Assembly: GCA_015698045.1 (NCBI GenBank)
Contig: BLAL01000184.1
Span: forward strand, 367,592-431,591
Length of the DNA: 64,000 nt
Direction: 5' to 3'
From: Rhizophagus clarus
Taxonomy: Eukaryota; Glomeromycota; Glomeromycetes; Glomerales; Glomeraceae
A program made the position numbers and the translations under genes. Shown here in pieces: positions 21,274 through 33,728 of the stretch. Position 1 is the first letter of the stretch; each line of letters starts with the position of its first letter. The notes beneath the pieces were generated by a model. That model did no database searches. It was not told the origin of the DNA and saw only the letters and a list, made by a program, of their open reading frames with translations.

Positions 21274-22480
21274 CATATATCCAAAATATTATCACTTTAA
21301 TATTCAAATAATTATTAGTCTATTTAAATTCAATACTTTGTTTAATATAATCCCTCCCATTTTTTTTAATTTTTGAAACATTTTTTTAACACATAATTTA
21401 GACTGAAATTAAAAGAAATTTTCTAATTAGATCATAATTTTTTAAGTATTCAATGAATATTTAATTTAGACTAAAATTAATAATAATTCTGATCATGTTT
21501 TCTATTATCAAATTGATCTCCCCCTAAAAAATCTTGATTCTTATTATGTTAAACAGAAAATTGACTTGGTGTAGTCTTACTAATAAACTTTATTTTTCTA
21601 AAAATATTTATTTATAAAAAATTAAGTATTTCAAATAATAAAAAATTACTTAGTTATTTGTTAGTATATTTTGTGAAATGCTTATATATATAAAATATTT
21701 TTTATGTTTAATTTTAAAAAAAACTAATTTCTTTAATTAATTATCTTAAGATTTTAGCAATTTTTTTCTGATTATAAAATTTGCCAATTTAAAATTAGTA
21801 ATTATTTTTTTATTTTTTTTTTTTGCCAATTATCATAAAGTTAAATATGATAAATATTGTTTAATAATTAATATAAAGTTACAAACCCTACAATTATTAC
21901 TCATATAATAAATATTATTTAATAATTAATAAAAAATTACAATACCTCTTAATTAATATTTGACTCAGTAATTAAATTTTTTTTTTGCTAATTATCATAA
22001 TATTCATGAAGTTAAATATAATAAATATTGTTTAAAAATTAATACAAAGTCTTATATCAGTTATAAAAGTAATATATAAAAAGTATAAAAATAATAGAAA
22101 GCAAATAATATAAATTAAAATAATTACTATATCTGATTGATAAAATAAATTTTTTATTTCTAAATTTTTTTTTCTGTCAAAATATATTTATTTATATTTT
22201 TTTCTTATCTTTTTTTTTTTTTTTAGTGTTGAAAACGCACTTATATTTATTAAATAAAGAAAGAATATAAAGTATCGCTTCTAATCTATATATTGTACTC
22301 CTAGTAAAATATTACCAGTTCAAATATCCACCAATATTTTTTTCTTATTATAAATATTTTTTTTGTAAATTATAATATATTTTTACTAAAATCTTCTATA
22401 TACAAATTACAAAAAATAATTTTATTTTTCTAAAATGAGTTAAAAAGTATATACTTTAATAAATACTATATATAATCAAT
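21274..22480. other. AT-rich spacer
   Basis: No coding sequence is supported. Imperfect direct repeats of about 100 bp built on AATTATCATAAAGTTAAATA occur between about 21820 and 22050. Confidence 0.4.
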
Positions 22481-22489
22481 CAAAATTAA

Positions 22490-22830
22490 TTATGCAAAAA
22501 TACTTATTAATTAAAAATAAAAGTAGTAGTAATAATAGATATTATTGGTGCTGCAAGTTAAAAGAAACTCTTAGTTGCAAAAGATAATGAACATGTATTA
22601 ATGAAATTCAATGATTATAATCATACATTTGAGGTATCTTGCATAAATGTATCTCAAATATTTAATATAATAAAGAATACAACAGTTTGTATACAAGATT
22701 AATCAATTCAAATTATTCAAAATGTATTGATTAACAAGCTTCAAGATTCTTTTTATTATATGCCAAATAAGGAAACACTATGTAAACAAATTAATTACAG
22801 TAGAAGTAATAATAATATAACTTTATAACC
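22490..22830 (+). pseudogene. FLYWCH/MULE-type transposase fragment
   Basis: Translation in pieces gives RYYWCCKLKETLSCK, then NDYNHTFEVS, then YYMPNKETLCKQI. That order (aromatic-W-C, cysteine, then an N-H pair, then MPxKExLxxQI) matches the FLYWCH zinc finger and linker that precede MULE-type transposases in fungi. A TAA near 22700 and the lack of any DDE domain show it is only a remnant. Family recall is from memory. Confidence 0.45.
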
Positions 22831-23084
22831 ATAATCTTTACAAATATTGACATTTCTGCTTATTTACATATAACTATAAATAGTAAGTAATTTTTAACTA
22901 AAAAAATTAAATCAAATAATAAAGAAAGTATAATTTTTGTATACTTATAAATTTTATATATCTACAAAATGCTGAATATTAATTGAAAGATGAAATATTT
23001 AAAACTATTTTTACATTATTTTAATAATTATATATAATTTATATACTTATAGACGAAGAAAATAACTCTTGTATCTTTTTAATA

Positions 23085-24306
23085 CAGTCAATTCTCTCTA
23101 TAGTCATACATTTGGAACAGTTTATATTTGGTAACTATAATAAGATGTAATTATAAGCAATAAAATTACTGATTAAATCAGTAATTTTAGCCAGAATTAT
23201 AAATAATAATTTTGGTTAAATATTCAATTTACAATAATTTTATCAATATTATCCAATTATTATGGATTTATAACTATTAAATTCCTCTTGACAAGATAAT
23301 TCTAATGAGCCTAAAATCATTAAAATCATATCACTAGAATTCATAGTAATTAAAATACAATTAAAATATTTAATATTACACAAATTTTACATATAAAAAA
23401 TGCTAATCTGATTTTTAAAATTGAATTGCTTAGTCAATATTAATCCGATTATTATAAAATTATTACAATTGGCTTCCTCTTGATGAGATAATTCTAATGA
23501 ATCTAAGATCATTAAAATCCAATCATTAGAACTTAAAATACAGTCAAAATATTTAATATTATGCAAATTTTACATATAAAAAATGCTGATCTGGTCTTTA
23601 AAATTGAATTGCTCAATTAATATTAATCCATCATTATAAAATTATTATCATTAGCTTTCTCTTGATAAGACAATTCTAATAATTCTAGGATCATTAAAAT
23701 CTGATCACTAGAATCCTAATAATTAAAATACAGTTAAAATATTTAATATTACACAAATTTTACATATATAAAATGCTGATTTGGTTTTTAAAATTGAATT
23801 GCTTAGTCAATATTAATCCAACTATTATATAATTATTACCATTAGATTTTTTTTAATAAGATGATTCTAATGAGCCTAAGGTTATTAAAATCTGATTACT
23901 AGAATCTATGATTATAATTAAAATAAAATCAAAATGTTAAATATTATACAAATTTTACATATATAAAATGCTGATTTGATATTTAAAATTGGATTACTCA
24001 GTTAATATTAATTTAATCACTATAAAATTATTAATATCTGATTCATTTTAATAAGATAAATCTAATGAGCTAAAGATCATTAAAATTTAATCATTAGATC
24101 ATAGAATAATTATATTTTAATAAATATCTTTCTATAATCACATATATATAAAATTTTTAAAAAAAAAATGTAATAGTGACTATAAGTACTAGTTTATAAT
24201 TATAAACAATAGATTTTATATATAAAAATTTGAAACATTTAACTAAAGTGACTATATAGAATAATATAACTATAACAGCAGAAGTGATTATAAAAAGAGT
24301 TGACTA
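23085..24306. mobile_element. Tc1/mariner-like non-autonomous element
   Basis: The left end is TA-CAGTCAATTCTC and the right end, on the minus strand, TA-TAGTCAACTCTT, so both are flanked by TA and form a short imperfect inverted repeat. Tc1-type elements start CAGT and duplicate TA. Inside are about five imperfect direct repeats of about 185 bp (about 23200-24130), marked by TTTACATATAAAAAATGCTGAT. No transposase is present. Confidence 0.5.
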
Positions 24307-24334
24307 TATTCTAATAATTTTTAATATATATTAA

Positions 24335-25990
24335 TTTTTATATATATTTCTATATATATTGGAAATTTTTAATAAAATTTATTGGTATTAAAAGGTTTAA
24401 AATTGAAAGAATTAAGATTTTAATAACTTTTAATCACTATTATAAATTATAAAGATACAAAAATTAGAGTATTATTTAATAAAATAAAATAAAGTAGAAT
24501 TAATTAAAAATCAATTAAGAGTTCCTGCTCTTCTGATTGATATTGCAAAAGAATTATTAAAATATTACAATAAAACTTTAGAAGGATTACATATAATATA
24601 ATGACATCATATCTTTAAAATAATATTACATATAATATTTAATAATATTATAGCATGGAATAAATTTAAATATTTATAAAAATTCTTATAAACTTGTATA
24701 AAAATACAACTATACTACCTTTAAAATAAGACTATTATGAAGGCTGATTTGCTCTTTTTATTTGGAACTTATATAGATTTTTATATGAGAAATATATGAT
24801 TAGGTACTGATATAATGAAATCTTATATCATTTTTTTTATTGATTTAATCATTAATTATCATTAGTATAATTGTTTAATACAATTTTTTTATAAATTTTA
24901 TAGGATTAATGAATGAAAGACTGATGGAATAGTTTATATTATTGAAAAGATTTTTGGAGTAAGAAAAATTGAAGGAGCAAAAGAGATTAATTAATATTTT
25001 CTTGAAGACTTCAAATTGCCCAAGATATTATGTAATATGTTAACTTAATTGATCAGAACTATAAATTATAAAGAAAAAAAAGTGAATAAACTTCAAGTAT
25101 TTAGAATTTTATGCTCTAAATTAAAAATTCAATTTGTAAGGATGTGATATGTTGGTGGGTTAATTTATATTTTTTTGTGAGGATTTCCAAGTACATTATA
25201 TAAGCAGCCAGCTTTCAGTGAATGGAATTAAAGATTTTCTTAAATTTCTGATCACAATATATTAGTATAAGATGAAATTTATATACATATATATTTATTC
25301 TTTTGTATTTATGATTTTATTTTTTTTATAGCTTTTCTAATTATTTATACAGATTATTGTAAAGAACAATTTAAAAATTCTAGATAACTAAAATGAATTA
25401 TTGAACGAGTTGATAGGAGACAGTTAATTAAATACTTAGTTAACTATTTTAATATTATACTTTACAGCAGTTTTTTTTTATCTTTTGTTAGATAATCAAC
25501 TTATATTAAATTTGATTAAATAAAATGAAAACATTATATAAATAGCAAAAGCAGAATTGTATTTCAAACATTACAAAATTTAAGAATTGAAATAGTAATT
25601 TTGTAAAGAATATTTCCTATATATTGCATATAGAATTGATATTTTTTTTACTATATGAGTTATAGAAGACTTTTAAAACTTATAATAATCAGATATTGTT
25701 ACTTGCATAAGAGAAATGAGTTAAAAAGTATATATTATAAAGATGCTGCAATATAATGCAATTTAAACTTAAGATATTCCTAAAAAAAAATCTTTTAAAT
25801 GACGAGATACCAAATCAGAAGCAGACATTTTAAATAGGTTTAATACAAGTAAACATAAATTTTAATTATATAATATAAAATCTATCGATATATCATTTTT
25901 AAAAATAATTTTAATAACTAATTTATAATCAGTATTCAGTATTAATATTTTAAATGCTTTATTTTAAAATTTTATTGTGCTGCTGTAAAG
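24335..25990 (+). repeat. Dispersed repeat, copy 1
   Basis: This stretch of about 1.65 kb matches 37911-39600 in inverted orientation over its whole length, for example at GAGTTCCTGCTCTTCTGATTG (24507) and at CTTAAGAT near 25770. Similarity is clear but imperfect, so both are old. Scraps of coding sequence survive, such as VPALLIDIAKELLKYYNKTL, with many stops. It is probably a dead transposon; its class is not identified. Confidence 0.7.
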
Positions 25991-27297
25991 ATATTAAATT
26001 TTTTGTGTAACTTTTGCTACCTATCTTATACTAATTTTTTGATTTTTTTCTTGCAAATACTTTTATCTATAAAAGATAATACTATTTATTAGTAATTATT
26101 GGATAAACTGAGTTGTTTCTTAGAAAAAGAAAAGTTAGATTAAAATTAAGAAGTATTTTTAAAGGTCAAAGAAATAGGTTTGTTGAAATTTATTTAGGTA
26201 AATTTGGGTTTGATTGAATTGTTTTTTAGTTCGAGTAAATTTAGTATTTATTTGGCATAAATCTGTTTATTGCAAATTGGTTAATATATAACAATTCAGT
26301 AGTAACAATAGTTAATATTAAAAATATTTACTTTAAAATAATTCTCAAATATCAATGACTTCAAAAAGCTTTCTTAATGATTCTTTAAAACCATATAGTT
26401 TATCATGCAATCTTATTTCAAATTGTTATTTAACTATTTTCAGATCTTGATTTTCACTTTTATGAAATACATTATTACTTTTTGCTTTTAAATTCATTAA
26501 TAATTCAAACTCTTCCATAGACATCTTAATACTTTTCAATAAATTCTCTAAGATTGAAATAAATTTAATATCATCTTTCTTAAAATTTACCTTTTTAAAA
26601 TTTCTTTTTCCATCAATAGTATCATTTACTGCAAGTTATATATCAGTATCTAATTTCACTGGGCAAAATCAATTCTATCAGGTACATATCAGAGACTTAT
26701 ATATCGGCGGCTAATCAGATAAATATCGGGTATTTTTACATATCGGGTACCTGATTTATTACACTTCAAAATATGCCTAATTACCAAGACCCCGATATCT
26801 AAACTATTGGTCACCGATATGTTATTTAATATATATCGGGCACAGTTCTATCTTATACATATCGGGTACCCGATATGTGATACAAATTTTAATACGTTAG
26901 GTTTCATATTATATAACGTATTAAGAAATTTTTTAGAGTTTACTTTCTTTATAGATTTTTCTTTTTAGAAATTTTTAATTCGTTTAATGTAGTTAAAAAA
27001 TTTTTATTGTCTTATTTGTTGAATGCATTATCAAGTTTATAAATTTTTTGTAAAGTGTTTAAAAGTATAATTATTATTGTTAATATTTTTATTTTATTAC
27101 GTATTTTATTACAATAAATTAATAAAAAAGTTACAGTCATTTATAATACAATTTTAAGAAAAGTTTGCTCAAACTTTTCTTAATCGTGATCACGTTAGGA
27201 TCAAGAGAAACAAGAGAAACTGCAACCTAAAATAAATAAAAGAAACGTTTAAACTGTTTCTTTAATATTCAAAAAATATCCCTCCCTTCCTCCTTAC

Positions 27298-27757
27298 ATT
27301 TCAAATCCGGAGTCCAGCAATCTGAAAAAAATAAAGAAAGAAATGTTAGTAACATTTCTTTAACATTAAAAAAAAATCACCACCCTTTCCAATTTACATT
27401 CCCAAGTCCGGTTCATCCAAGAAGGCCGACAACCTAAAAAAAATAAAGAAAGAAACATTAGTAATGTTTCTTTAATATTAAAAAAAAATTCCCAGCCCTT
27501 TCTAACTTACATTCCCAAGTCTGATTCGTCCAAGAAGGCCAGCAACCTAAAAAAAATAAAGAAAGAAATATTAGTAACGTTTCTTTAATATTAAAAAAAA
27601 ATCACCACCCTTTCCAACTTACATTTCCCAAGTCCAGTTCGTCCAAGAAGGCTGGCAACCTAAAAAAAATAAAGAAACGTTAGTAACGTTTCTTTAATAT
27701 TAAAAAAAATTCCCCCACCCCTTCTAACTTACATTCTAAGTCTGGGAGTCCAGCAAC
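27298..27757 (-). repeat. Array C: intron/exon-like units with canonical splice signals
   Basis: On the minus strand five units carry an acceptor-like TTTTTTTAG, or CAG in the last, then a core of 24-37 bases. The cores lie at 27733-27757, 27623-27659, 27511-27546, 27398-27433 and 27298-27321. Each is followed by GTAAGT (three times), GTAAAT or GTAAGG. Before the next acceptor lies the inverted repeat GAAACGTTACTAACGTTTC, whose centre is TACTAAC or TACTAAT, the classic branch-site word. The middle cores read LxAFLDExDLG in one frame. Confidence 0.85.
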
Positions 27758-28439
27758 CTAAAAAAAAAATAAAAAAAAATCATGGTTTAGAAAACCGTAA
27801 AAATAGATTGATCATGATAATCAATGATCATCAAATTAAATTAAAATGCCGAAACTATTGCATGTAAACGCCAAAAGGTTTTGGCAGTTTAGCAAAAATG
27901 AGTTTGATCACGTATTTTGAAAATGTGAAAGATTATTTCAAGATTTTATATTGTAAATTGATAGATTAGTTCTCTCAATTTGATCTATGGAAAGATTTTA
28001 GTAACATTTTGGAAGAATCAGCGGTATTAAATCTGTCACGCCTAAATGAAAAATTTATTGGAGACATTTCATCATTACAATATATTATATAATATATGAC
28101 GACAGATTGTTTATTTAATTAATACTTTAATAAAAAAAAAATGAATGTTTATTGAATAAAAGCAATTTATTATAATAAGCTTTAATTACTCATAATTGAG
28201 GTCGAATTTTTTAATTTCAGTTGAATATAGGCCGATATCAAATCAAATTATAAAATAGTAAAAATATTAAAATAATAATTAGATGACTATATAAAATATA
28301 TATATATTTAATAAAAAATAATAATAATAAAAGATAATAAAAAATAAAAAAATAATAATAATAAAAATAATAAAAATATAAAAATATAAATAAAAATAAA
28401 AATAAAAATAAAATATAAAAAATACAAAATAAAAAAAAT

Positions 28440-28665
28440 ATAATTTACGGATTCCGAGGCCACTGATGCGCAGTGTTTCTATGCCGCCTACGACTGTGGT
28501 GGTTCCCTAAGAAATATATATAAATTTAGAACTTAAATAACTTAAATATAAATTAAAAAAATAAACTAGAATATGATCAAAGTTATTTATTAGTTTTCAT
28601 TTAATTTTTTACCTCCTATATCTTATTAAATATTCAGTTATTGCATCAGTCCAATTTGCGGGCAT
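28440..28665 (-). pseudogene. Possible SANT/Myb-like gene start inside the CACTA-like element
   Basis: An ATG at 28663-28665 opens MPANWTDAITEYLIRYRR and ends at a GTAAAA donor (28612). The W-x(7)-L-I-x(2)-R-R pattern resembles the first helix of SANT/Myb-like DNA-binding domains found in small transposon proteins. A GC-richer block at 28440-28505, after an acceptor-like TTCTTAG, may be the next exon, but the frames do not join cleanly. Likely a decayed fragment. Confidence 0.3.
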
Positions 28666-29479
28666 TTTAAGAAAAAGAATATATAATAATAAAAAATAAC
28701 GGCAACAAATTTTAAGAAAAAGAATATATAATAAAAATAACGACAACAAATTTATTGTAAGAAAAAAAAAAAAGATGAAACCTCTTTTTATAAACAATTT
28801 TTTATCACCTTGTATTATTATATTAATTACCCTTCAAGAACATTTACGTAAATTGTTCTAATTTCTCAAATATGTCATGATTGTTATGATCTGTCTTCTT
28901 TATATTAATTATAATACAGATACGGATCTACAATACAATCAATCATAATGAACAAGTTAAACTCAACCTAAAGTCAATTGTTATGATCGTGATTCCAAAA
29001 TATCAAGATAAAGGTCTTCTTTTTAATTATATATCAAATCTAAAAAAGGTAAAATCTAATAATACAGATACGTAAATAAATAGTGTTTTTTATTTTGGTT
29101 TATAATAAGCTTTTGCTAATTATAGACTACAAATAAAACAATTACAGATCTACAATACATTACACAAAGATCTTGAGCGAACGAGTTAAACTTGAGTTGA
29201 ACTCGAGTTCAACTCGAGTTCAAAGCGAACAATTTAAATTCAAAATAAAATATCTAAGATTAACAAAAAAGTTGGTAACGTTATAATGAAATCAGTAGTA
29301 AAACTTAATTTAATCATCTTTAATTAGGTATAAAAATTCTGATAAATTTAATAAAATCAGTGATTTTTTAATAATTTTATCAACTCAAGTTGAGCACGAA
29401 TAGTGAATAATCAAGTTTGTGCTGCTTTGCTAATATTGACTTGTGTATTCGATAGGTGACCGATTTTGTGGCTGATGTG

Positions 29480-29910
29480 GCTGAATATAATATTACCTAA
29501 ATAACCAATAAAAATTGATAATTTTGTTGATCATGTGATTGTACGATCATGGTTTAATTATTTATTTATCGTATTTTTTTTTTTTTTTTCAAAAACTTTT
29601 TCTCTCTCTCTCAAATTTTTACTTTATTGTTTTGTCTAAAAAATAAAGATAAAGGTATATTTTTTGTTGAAATTTCTTTTCCCATTATTATGTTATTTAT
29701 AATATTACCCAAATAACCAATAAAAATTGATAATTTTGTTGATCATGTGATTGCATGATCACGATTTAATTATTTATTTATCGTTTTTTTTTTTCAAAAC
29801 TTTTTTCTCTCTCTCTCAAATTTTTACTTTATTGTTTTTGTCTAAAAAATAAAGATAAAGGTATATTTTTTGTTGAAATTTCTTTTCCCATTATTATGTT
29901 ATTCTTAACA
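29480..29910 (+). repeat. Tandem duplication of about 210 bp
   Basis: Two near-identical copies start at about 29488 and 29697. Each includes AAATAACCAATAAAAATTG, a CTCTCTCTCTC run and AGATAAAGGTATATTTTTTG. A third, partial copy lies at about 29975-30065. Nothing coding is seen. Confidence 0.75.
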
Positions 29911-31252
29911 CTCTTATTAATATATTTTTCTAACGTATTTCTTCTCACTAACGTCCTAAACAATGTTTTACTATCGAGTTTTTTACTTTATTGGTTTTTC
30001 TAAAAAATAAATACAAAGGTACATTTTTTGTTGAAATTTCTTTTTCCATCCTGTTAACACTCTTATTAATATTTTTTTCTAATGTGTTTCCTCCTACTAA
30101 CGTTCCTACTAACGTTCCTACTAACAATGTTCTACTGTTAAACATTTTTTATTCCTTACTTTTACTAACACTTCTACTAACATTAACACTAACATTAATA
30201 CTTATACTTTATATTTTTTTTTATTGACATTCCTTTTCTACTTCTACTAACTTTCATACTAACATTAATACTAACACTTTCTAATGTAAAAATTTTTTTA
30301 TTAACGTTCCTTTTTTTTGCTAACACTTCTACTAATATTCATACTAACACTTTTATTACTAACATTTTACTTTCTTTTAAATTAAATAGATATAATGAAA
30401 TGAAAACAAGCAAACAAGTAAACATTAATTGTAAATTTGTGTAAAGAGTAGTGAATTTTTTTTATAATATTTTTTGTATAATATTTTTTTTTATTATCGA
30501 TTGAAAATATAAATAAAACTTTCAGTAATTATAATTAAATGAATTAAATTACTTTTAAATTACAATTGTATTTAAATTATAAATCTACTACTATTAATGC
30601 CCCATAAATGCTATACTTTTCGGCTATCTGATATGTGTGAAAATTATGAAATTATGCTTATATTTCAAATACAAATAGGATACATATCGGGTATATATAG
30701 GATACTTATTAGCACTATCCGATAAGTGTATAATATCTGTCCGATATTTTTTTAAAATATATCGGGTACCCAATAAATCTATGATATGTAACCGATATTT
30801 AACTACCCAATATGAAAAATGTACCCGATATGTATATTATATGTCACCGATTTTCTGCATCTGACGGGTACATATCAGGTACCCGATATGTGTAGTATTA
30901 TTAAATAGCATACACATATTTCACACATATCGAGTACATATCAGGTAGCCGATATGTACCCGATATGTATCCGATAGCATCGATTTTGACCAGTGTTTAT
31001 TAAGATAAAATTTCTATAGACAGATAAAACCTTTATATTTTTTAACTTTTTTAAAACTTCTTCTAAAAAGTTTAAAATATCATCAGATATTTTTTTATAA
31101 TCACTTATTATTTCAAATAAATTATTTATATTTTTATTTAATAACTTTAAGTTGACCTTTAAATTTTTCCAGTTATTATTATTTATGTTTTTCATAATAT
31201 TTTTTGTAAGATTTTTTTGTAAAGTAATTTTTTTTCTTAAAGATCTCAATTT

Positions 31253-33198
31253 TTAAATTTCTATATTTTAGATCATTTAAATTTGTGAAGTTTTCATAAT
31301 GATTTAAAGTTAAAAATTTGTATCAATAGCTTTTATTTGCAACTTTTATTTATAATTAATATATATAATTAACATCATATTTATATATAATTAAATATTA
31401 GTTATTATTATATGTTTTAAAAAATTATATATAGTAATAAAAATATTCTTAGTTTTTTTAACTAAATGGCAATAAAAATCATTTCCTTTATCATAACAAT
31501 TATTATATAATAGATTAAAAATCTATTAAATTTTATGATTTTACTTATAAATTTTCTTTAGATTTATATCAATAATATTGTTTAAACTTAATTTTTTTAC
31601 AAGTTAATAAAAATATGACTTGACTTAACTTGACTCAATTTTATCAAGTTTTATTTTAAAATTGGCTCAACTTAACTTATTCAAAGCACTAATTAAAATA
31701 GATTGTATTTATAGATTTATTGATCATTTTTTTTTTTAATCTTTTTAGAAGAAAAGAATTTAATATAGTTTTATTAAATATAGAAACAAATTATATTACA
31801 GTAAACATAAGATGAAATCTATTGATCATTTTGATTATAACAGTTTTAGTATTAAATTTCATAAATATACACTTTTCAATTTTAACAAAATTTAGGCCGG
31901 AATTACGATTTTGGCCAGAATTATGAATTCAATTTAATCAAATAAATTTTGATTGATTTTAAACTTTGCAAAAGCACTACTACATATTGGAAAAGAATGC
32001 TATACTAAAAATTTTATTATGGCAACTATAAATTGAATGTAACATTTTCAGTGACTGTTATAAACAAAAATATAATTCACTTTTTATAATAAAATAAATA
32101 CAAAAATTTTTAACTAAATACATTATTATTTATCTTATTAATCTTCATACTTGTTACCTATATTATTGAATCATCTAAACTATACTTTAAACCACATCAA
32201 TTAAGTTAATTAAGTGATAAAAGTTAAGGTATTAAATATAATAAAAATTAGGAATAATTATAATTATTTCTACCTTTTGGTACTATCTCATAAAAGATAT
32301 ACCATGGAAATAACAGGTTTGCCGTGCATCAGTATTCTAACGGCTGAAACAATTAGCCCATAATCCTATATCTAGTAAACTAACGTAATGGAAACCAGTA
32401 AGGGGGGAAGGGAATAATAGTATATAATTAAAAATCCATTGTTAAAATTCCATTGTCTGTTAACTGATATAAATTTGAAACACGTTTTAAATATTTTATT
32501 TTGTTAAAATGGATTCTTTTTTTAGTATGTAATTTTTTTTTTTTTTGAATTTACAATTGATTAAAATAACTAATAGTAATAACGATAATAATTTACACTC
32601 TATAAAATTCTATAAACATAATTATAATAAAAAATATTAAATAAATAATAATTAAATAAATAATGAATTTTAAACACGTTAAATTTCAATAACCTTATAT
32701 TGTATGTATTTAATATATACATTTTTTTTTTATCCAAAATTCCTTAACCAAATAAAATATCTTTTTTCTTAGAAAAAAAAATAAAATAAAATAAAATAAA
32801 ATAATCTTAAAATGTCTTTAAAAATGTTAACATGCAGTAAGATGAATTGTTTTAGATGTTTTTTTTTTTGATTTCACTTTTTTTTTAAAATGTAATTTTG
32901 AATTGATGCTGCGCCATTTTTCGAACGTTTTCCAGCAGTTTAGAATTCCAGTTTTTAATTAAACTCCACATTGTTTCTTAATTAATTACTAAAATTCGAA
33001 TCGTAAATGTCTTTTTTTTTTTGTGTACAAATTGTGTACGTTTTTTTTCCTTTTTATCACTTTTTTTTCAATAATGTTGTGAAAATGTAAATTTCGAGAG
33101 ATTAGGTATTAATGATTAAGTTGTAAAATAATACGATAAATTATGATTGGTATTAAAATAAGTAAAAAAAAGGAAAGAAAGAAAAGGGAAATACAAAA
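31253..33198. other. AT-rich intergenic DNA
   Basis: No protein-like frame or RNA gene is visible. The stretch separates the interrupted helical ORF from the 3' end of the LITAF-domain gene. It has several runs of T and A and an AAAAT tandem run near 32780-32800. Confidence 0.5.
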
Positions 33199-33728
33199 TT
33201 AGATCCTTCTCCTTGTTCCAAGGGTACATTTGCAGTTTGGACAAGAATGTGTCACATCTAAAAAAAAGAAAGAATTGAAATTTAAAATCAAGAAATCAAA
33301 GAAATTTCAGATTCAAGTACAAAGACGTTTCTTTACATACCTTTACAACAATCCATAAAAAAAGGGACCCAAAATAATACAACGGTAAAAGTAAATAAAC
33401 CCATGGCAAAAATATAAACAAAGGTACCGTTTTTGTAATTTACGTGAGTTACAACATATTTACAACAATTTGGACATTGAGTTTTAACGGGAAAATCCGG
33501 CAATTTTAATAAAGATAAATATGTTGTGTTACGAGCATTTCTCTTCTTTTTTCTTTGTTGTTTTTCCGATGACAAACAAGGAGAATTTGTTACTTTATAA
33601 ATCGGAGTTTTCTCATTATCTGAAGAGGAAGAAGTTGAGGAAAGAAGGGACGATGAGGATGAAGAGGTGGATGTCGGAACTTTTTCAATATAATGAAATG
33701 TAGATTGTTGATATGATATTGAAGTCAT
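33199..33728 (-). CDS. LITAF-domain membrane-associated protein
   Basis: Two exons, 33728-33341 and 33257-33199, flank an 83-bp intron (donor GTATGT, acceptor TTTTTTTAG). Joined they give 148 residues with the split codon restored as Asp. Residues about 25-60 are Ser-rich. The LITAF domain follows. It has CPNCCKYVVTHV, then the hydrophobic membrane-inserted segment (FVYIFAMGLFTFTVVLFW), then DCCKD, then HSCPNC and TLGTRRRI at the very C-terminus. Four cysteines in two CxxC pairs bind zinc. LITAF proteins sit on the cytosolic face of endosomal and lysosomal membranes. I chose the ATG at 33728 because a further 13 upstream codons are unlike the family. TATATATATA runs lie about 100 bp upstream (33826-33845). 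This is the only clearly intact non-transposon gene in the window. Confidence 0.9.

Larger units (their letters stand above)
26657..30995. mobile_element. CACTA-like element without intact transposase
   Basis: The left end reads CACTGGGCAAAATCAATTCT. The right end, on the minus strand, reads CACTGGTCAAAATCGATGCT. About 28 of the first 34 bases match. The flanks share TTT, a possible 3-bp duplication. Subterminal blocks (26690-26890 and 30650-30990) are packed with ATATCGGGTACCCGATAT-like palindromes, as is typical for subterminal transposase sites of CACTA elements. The inside holds array C, a possible SANT/Myb-like remnant, and a roughly 210-bp tandem duplication at 29480-29910. No Tnp2 coding sequence is visible. 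Confidence 0.7.
26340..31252 (-). pseudogene. Lys/Asn-rich helical ORF split by a CACTA-like insertion
   Basis: The right part (about 31252-30996) encodes a Lys/Asn/Leu-rich, probably coiled-coil segment with FLEEVLKKLKNIK. The left part (26656 down to about 26340) continues on the same strand with helical sequence, including FISILENLLKSIKMSMEEFE and LHDKLYGFKESLRKLFE. Between them lies the 4.3-kb element 26657-30995. At least two stops are present in the left part. I do not recognise the protein. Confidence 0.4.

Noticed and set aside
29948..30227. Overlapping frames on both strands with NVPTNVPTN-type repeats
   Set aside because: They derive from the short direct repeat CTACTAACGTTC and T-rich DNA, with no gene context.
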